Translations under genes and position numbers: made by a program
The notes under the pieces: generated by a model
The model's database searches: none
What the model was told of the DNA's origin: nothing
Seen by the model: the letters and a program-made list of their open reading frames with translations, nothing else
Source of the DNA: Enterococcus faecalis_A
Lineage (GTDB): Bacteria; Bacillota; Bacilli; Lactobacillales; Enterococcaceae
Assembly: GCA_051295955.1 (NCBI GenBank)
Contig: JBPDWA010000001.1
Location: 552,077 to 616,076 of the forward strand
Direction: 5' to 3'
Length of the DNA: 64,000 bases
Shown here: positions 62,120-64,000 of the stretch, piece after piece
Layout: each line of letters begins with the position of its first letter
Numbering within the stretch: the stretch's first letter is position 1

Positions 62120-62312
62120 TATCTATAGTGAAAATGATAGTCATCTTATGGTAATTGATGTTGGTATTGTGGGTGTTGTGCAGAAAAGCAGGAGTATTTT
62201 CAGAGATGACATGGAAATTTCCCCAAAAGTAGCTTTGAGGATTAGAAGACATATTTACAGTTGAGAATAGAGTATGGTACTATTAAATAACTAGAGTAAT
62301 GGTGGTGATATA
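62120..62312. other. Stretch with a possible gene relic
   Basis: A frame from 62149 reads MVIDVGIVGVVQKSRSIFRD, then DMEISPKVALRIRRHIYS and TGA (62262-62264). It has protein-like composition but no family match and no RBS; perhaps the tail of a lost gene. Confidence 0.3.
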
Positions 62313-62723
62313 ATGTGTAATAAAAAATGGCTAGTAATTTTTTCGGTTTTCCTATTGATTATATTACTAGGAATGGGAGGGAAAATAATAATGAATAAGA
62401 AAAATGAAGCAAAAAAATTACAGGAAGAGATGATGGAAGTTGTAAAAAGTGACGAGGCAAAAAAGGTATTGGAGGAGGGCTTAAAGAACTTAGATCCTAA
62501 GGCACTAACATCCGAAGGGATTATTCAGACATATAAGCTTGATTATGAAAGTATTAAGCATAATCCAATGGGGGGGATTAAGGTTACTCTTTATGTAAAT
62601 GAGGACTCAGAATTATATGTTATGACTACTTTAAATAAATACGACACTGAAAATATAGAAGGTGGGGGCGGTGGCTATTCTGGAAAATTAAATGATATGC
62701 TGAAAAGAGGTGCTAATAAATAA
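62313..62723 (+). CDS. DUF1310 family membrane-anchored protein, copy 1
   Basis: 136 residues: N-terminal membrane helix (about 6-27), a charged helical part (30-75), then a small domain. Resembles DUF1310 proteins (KSDEAKKVLEEGLKNLDPKA, SIKHNPMGGI and a C-terminal GGGGGYSGKLN), common in small tandem families in Gram-positives and of unknown function. ATG with GGTGGTGA. Its stop overlaps the next ATG (TAATG). A second copy starts 762 bases later, nearly identical in its first 84 residues. Next to a lipase, an immunity role is a candidate. Confidence 0.75.
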   Translation: MCNKKWLVIFSVFLLIILLGMGGKIIMNKKNEAKKLQEEMMEVVKSDEAKKVLEEGLKNLDPKALTSEGIIQTYKLDYESIKHNPMGGIKVTLYVNEDSELYVMTTLNKYDTENIEGGGGGYSGKLNDMLKRGANK

Positions 62724-63052
62724 TGCAAGCTATATCTTACTCAGATAAAGAAAAAGTACAAATTGCTGAAAATGAATATAATAATTATAGCCCACGAGAT
62801 GAGTTCACTATAAATGATGGAAGAACCACTATAGGTTCAGTTTCCCAAGTAAATAACAAACCCTCTGGAGAACAATCGTTTGTAATTACCGATCACTATG
62901 TATCTCCTATAGCTTCCCGGGCAGAAAGAGAATCTGTAAAAGAAGTTACTGTCCTCTATCGTGGGTCTACTGGTTTAGAAAAAACATCAGAACAACCCGG
63001 AGATGTCTACCGAGATTGGGTGGTAAATAGCTCTAAAAAGTACATAAAATAA
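62723..63052 (+). pseudogene. Truncated lipase N-terminus, copy 1
   Basis: 109 residues. From residue 37 (GSVSQVNNKPSGEQSFVITD through GDVYRDWVVN) it is almost identical to the lipase gene at 63475, but it ends right after, at SSKKYIK, before the GHSLG active-site region. No catalytic serine, so it cannot be an active lipase. The first 35 residues differ from the other copy. Coupled to the DUF1310 gene before it. Probably a leftover of tandem duplication and deletion. Confidence 0.7.
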
Positions 63053-63074
63053 CTAAAGTAAAGGTGGTGATAGA

Positions 63075-63482
63075 GTGTCAAAGAAAAAATGGCTAGTAAT
63101 TTTTTCGGTTTTCCTATTGATTATACTACTAGGAATGGGAGGGAAAATAATAATGAATAAGAAAAATGAAGCAAAAAAATTACAGGAAGAGATGATGGAA
63201 GTTGTAAAAAGTGACGAGGCAAAAAAGGTATTGGAGGAGGGCTTAAAGAACCTAGATCCTAAGGCACTAACATCCGAAGGGATTATTCAGACATATAAGA
63301 TTGATTATGAAAGTATTAAGCATAATCCAATGGGGGGGATTAATCTGACAGCCAAAGTGAATGACGATGAGATGAAAAATATAGAGTTTAATATAGAAAA
63401 ACGAAAAAACATATTAGTCATTGACGGAATGGACTTATCTAGTGATTTATCTAAATTTTTAAAGGAGCATAAACATGACTGA
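63075..63482 (+). CDS. DUF1310 family membrane-anchored protein, copy 2
   Basis: 135 residues, GTG start with GGTGGTGATAG. Residues 4-84 are nearly identical to copy 1, then the sequence changes abruptly after HNPMGGI to NLTAKVNDDEMKNIEFNIEK, with an ending unlike copy 1 and lacking the GGGGGYSGKLN tail. Same N-terminal membrane helix, domain outside. Overlaps the lipase start by 8 bases, so the two are made together. Confidence 0.75.
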   Translation: MSKKKWLVIFSVFLLIILLGMGGKIIMNKKNEAKKLQEEMMEVVKSDEAKKVLEEGLKNLDPKALTSEGIIQTYKIDYESIKHNPMGGINLTAKVNDDEMKNIEFNIEKRKNILVIDGMDLSSDLSKFLKEHKHD

Positions 63483-64000
63483 ATATCATTCGGATGAAGA
63501 AAAAGTTAAAATAGCTAAAAAAGAATATAATAATCTTGAATTAGGAAAAGAGTTAAGAATAGACGGTGTAGATGAATCTATAGGTTCAGTTTCCCAAGTA
63601 AATAACAAACCCTCTGGAGAACAATCGTTTGTAATTACCGATCACTATGTATCTCCTACAGCTTCCCGGGCAGAAAGAGAGTCAGTAAAAGAAGTCACGG
63701 TACTCTATCGCGGGTCTACTGGTTTAGACAAAACATCAGAACAACCCGGAGATGTCTATCGAGATTGGGTGGTAAATAATTCAGAAATGGCGCATAAGAT
63801 ACTTGCCTCTGAACAAGGCAATCCACCGCCGCAATTGGTTTCATCTGCAGAAACATTGAAAGAAGCCATGAAACTTTATCCTAATGCGAACTTTTCAGTT
63901 TACGGGCATTCTTTAGGCTCTATGAATGCTCAATATGCGGTATCTGATTTATCGTTTGAAGATAGCCAGAGAGTAGCAGGTGGGTATTTCTTCCAAGGGC
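63475..64000 (+). CDS. Lipase-like alpha/beta hydrolase, partial (runs off window)
   Basis: 175 codons visible. No signal peptide or membrane helix. N-terminal helix (HSDEEKVKIAKKEYNNLELG), then a lipase-like domain with VTVLYRGSTGL, GDVYRDWVVNN and the nucleophile elbow VYGHSLGSMNAQYAVSDL (GxSxG) near residue 144. Resembles the lipase domain placed first in type VII secreted lipases such as staphylococcal TslA, whose LXG-like part comes last; the C-terminus here is outside the window, so that is unproven. Coupled to DUF1310 copy 2. Confidence 0.78.
   Translation, partial: MTEYHSDEEKVKIAKKEYNNLELGKELRIDGVDESIGSVSQVNNKPSGEQSFVITDHYVSPTASRAERESVKEVTVLYRGSTGLDKTSEQPGDVYRDWVVNNSEMAHKILASEQGNPPPQLVSSAETLKEAMKLYPNANFSVYGHSLGSMNAQYAVSDLSFEDSQRVAGGYFFQG

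Larger units (their letters stand above)
62322..63780 (+). repeat. Tandem mosaic duplication of the DUF1310-lipase module
   Basis: Block A (62322-62570) recurs at 63084-63332 with only a few base changes; block B (62829-63030) recurs at about 63588-63780. The sequences between (end of DUF1310 and first 35 lipase codons) are different in the two copies. The alternation of identity and difference indicates recombination between related modules. Confidence 0.85.

Overview
The window looks like chromosome of a low-GC Gram-positive coccus of the Lactobacillales, most likely an Enterococcus or close relative. The protein sequences, the AGGAGG ribosome binding sites, frequent TTG and GTG starts, the GlyQS T-box, PTS-centred sugar uptake and the gene order phoH-pgpH-ybeY-dgkA-era-recO-glyQS all fit. 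This is judged by reading alone; no database search was run. Most of the window is ordinary core genome, broken by several gene-poor stretches that hold only hairpins and decayed gene fragments.

Layout. 1-3660: start of rpsT, a PiT phosphate transporter with its DUF47 partner, uppP, and a stand-alone glucose-family EIIA. 3712-8270: N-acetylmuramic acid recycling operon (mupG with an in-frame stop, murQ, murP) and an RpiR-family regulator. 8299-10442: histidine phosphatase, metallo-beta-lactamase hydrolase, aldo/keto reductase remnant, unknown small gene. 10807-12943: mntH behind two MntR-type operators, and a universal stress protein. 14209-19071: serine catabolism cluster (serS, sdaAA, sdaAB, PfoR-like membrane protein) divergent from a YheO-type regulator. 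20170-27588: guaC with a PurBox pair, PadR plus membrane partner, MocR-type regulator, phosphoglucomutase, proC. 27735-31573: zinc-sensor-type ArsR, then hom-thrC-thrB. 31821-43817: PPSR, Fur-family regulator, rpsU, yqeY, phoH, pgpH, ybeY, dgkA, era, recO, T-box, glyQS. 44100-51112: TspO-like protein, yidC, acylphosphatase, SpoU methyltransferase, rpsB, tsf, pyrH, frr. 51225-55618: FtsX-type ABC transporter with a PASTA protein, a small ORF with a perfect hairpin, an XRE regulator. 56510-61982: P-type ATPase and kup. 62043-64000: a tRNA-like 3' end, then a duplicated module of DUF1310 membrane protein plus GHSLG lipase, running off the window.

How parts work together. MurP has EIIB and EIIC but no EIIA, so the stand-alone EIIA at 3123 is a natural phosphate donor for it. 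The metal theme recurs: manganese import (mntH), an apparent manganese (yybP-ykoY) riboswitch placed directly before the potassium transporter kup, and pgpH, a metal-dependent c-di-AMP phosphodiesterase whose ligand controls potassium uptake in related bacteria.

The points most worth following are the Mn-riboswitch/kup pairing, the mosaic DUF1310/lipase module (a candidate toxin-immunity system, possibly type VII secreted), the ABC-PASTA locus with its 30-bp repeats, and the in-frame stop in mupG.
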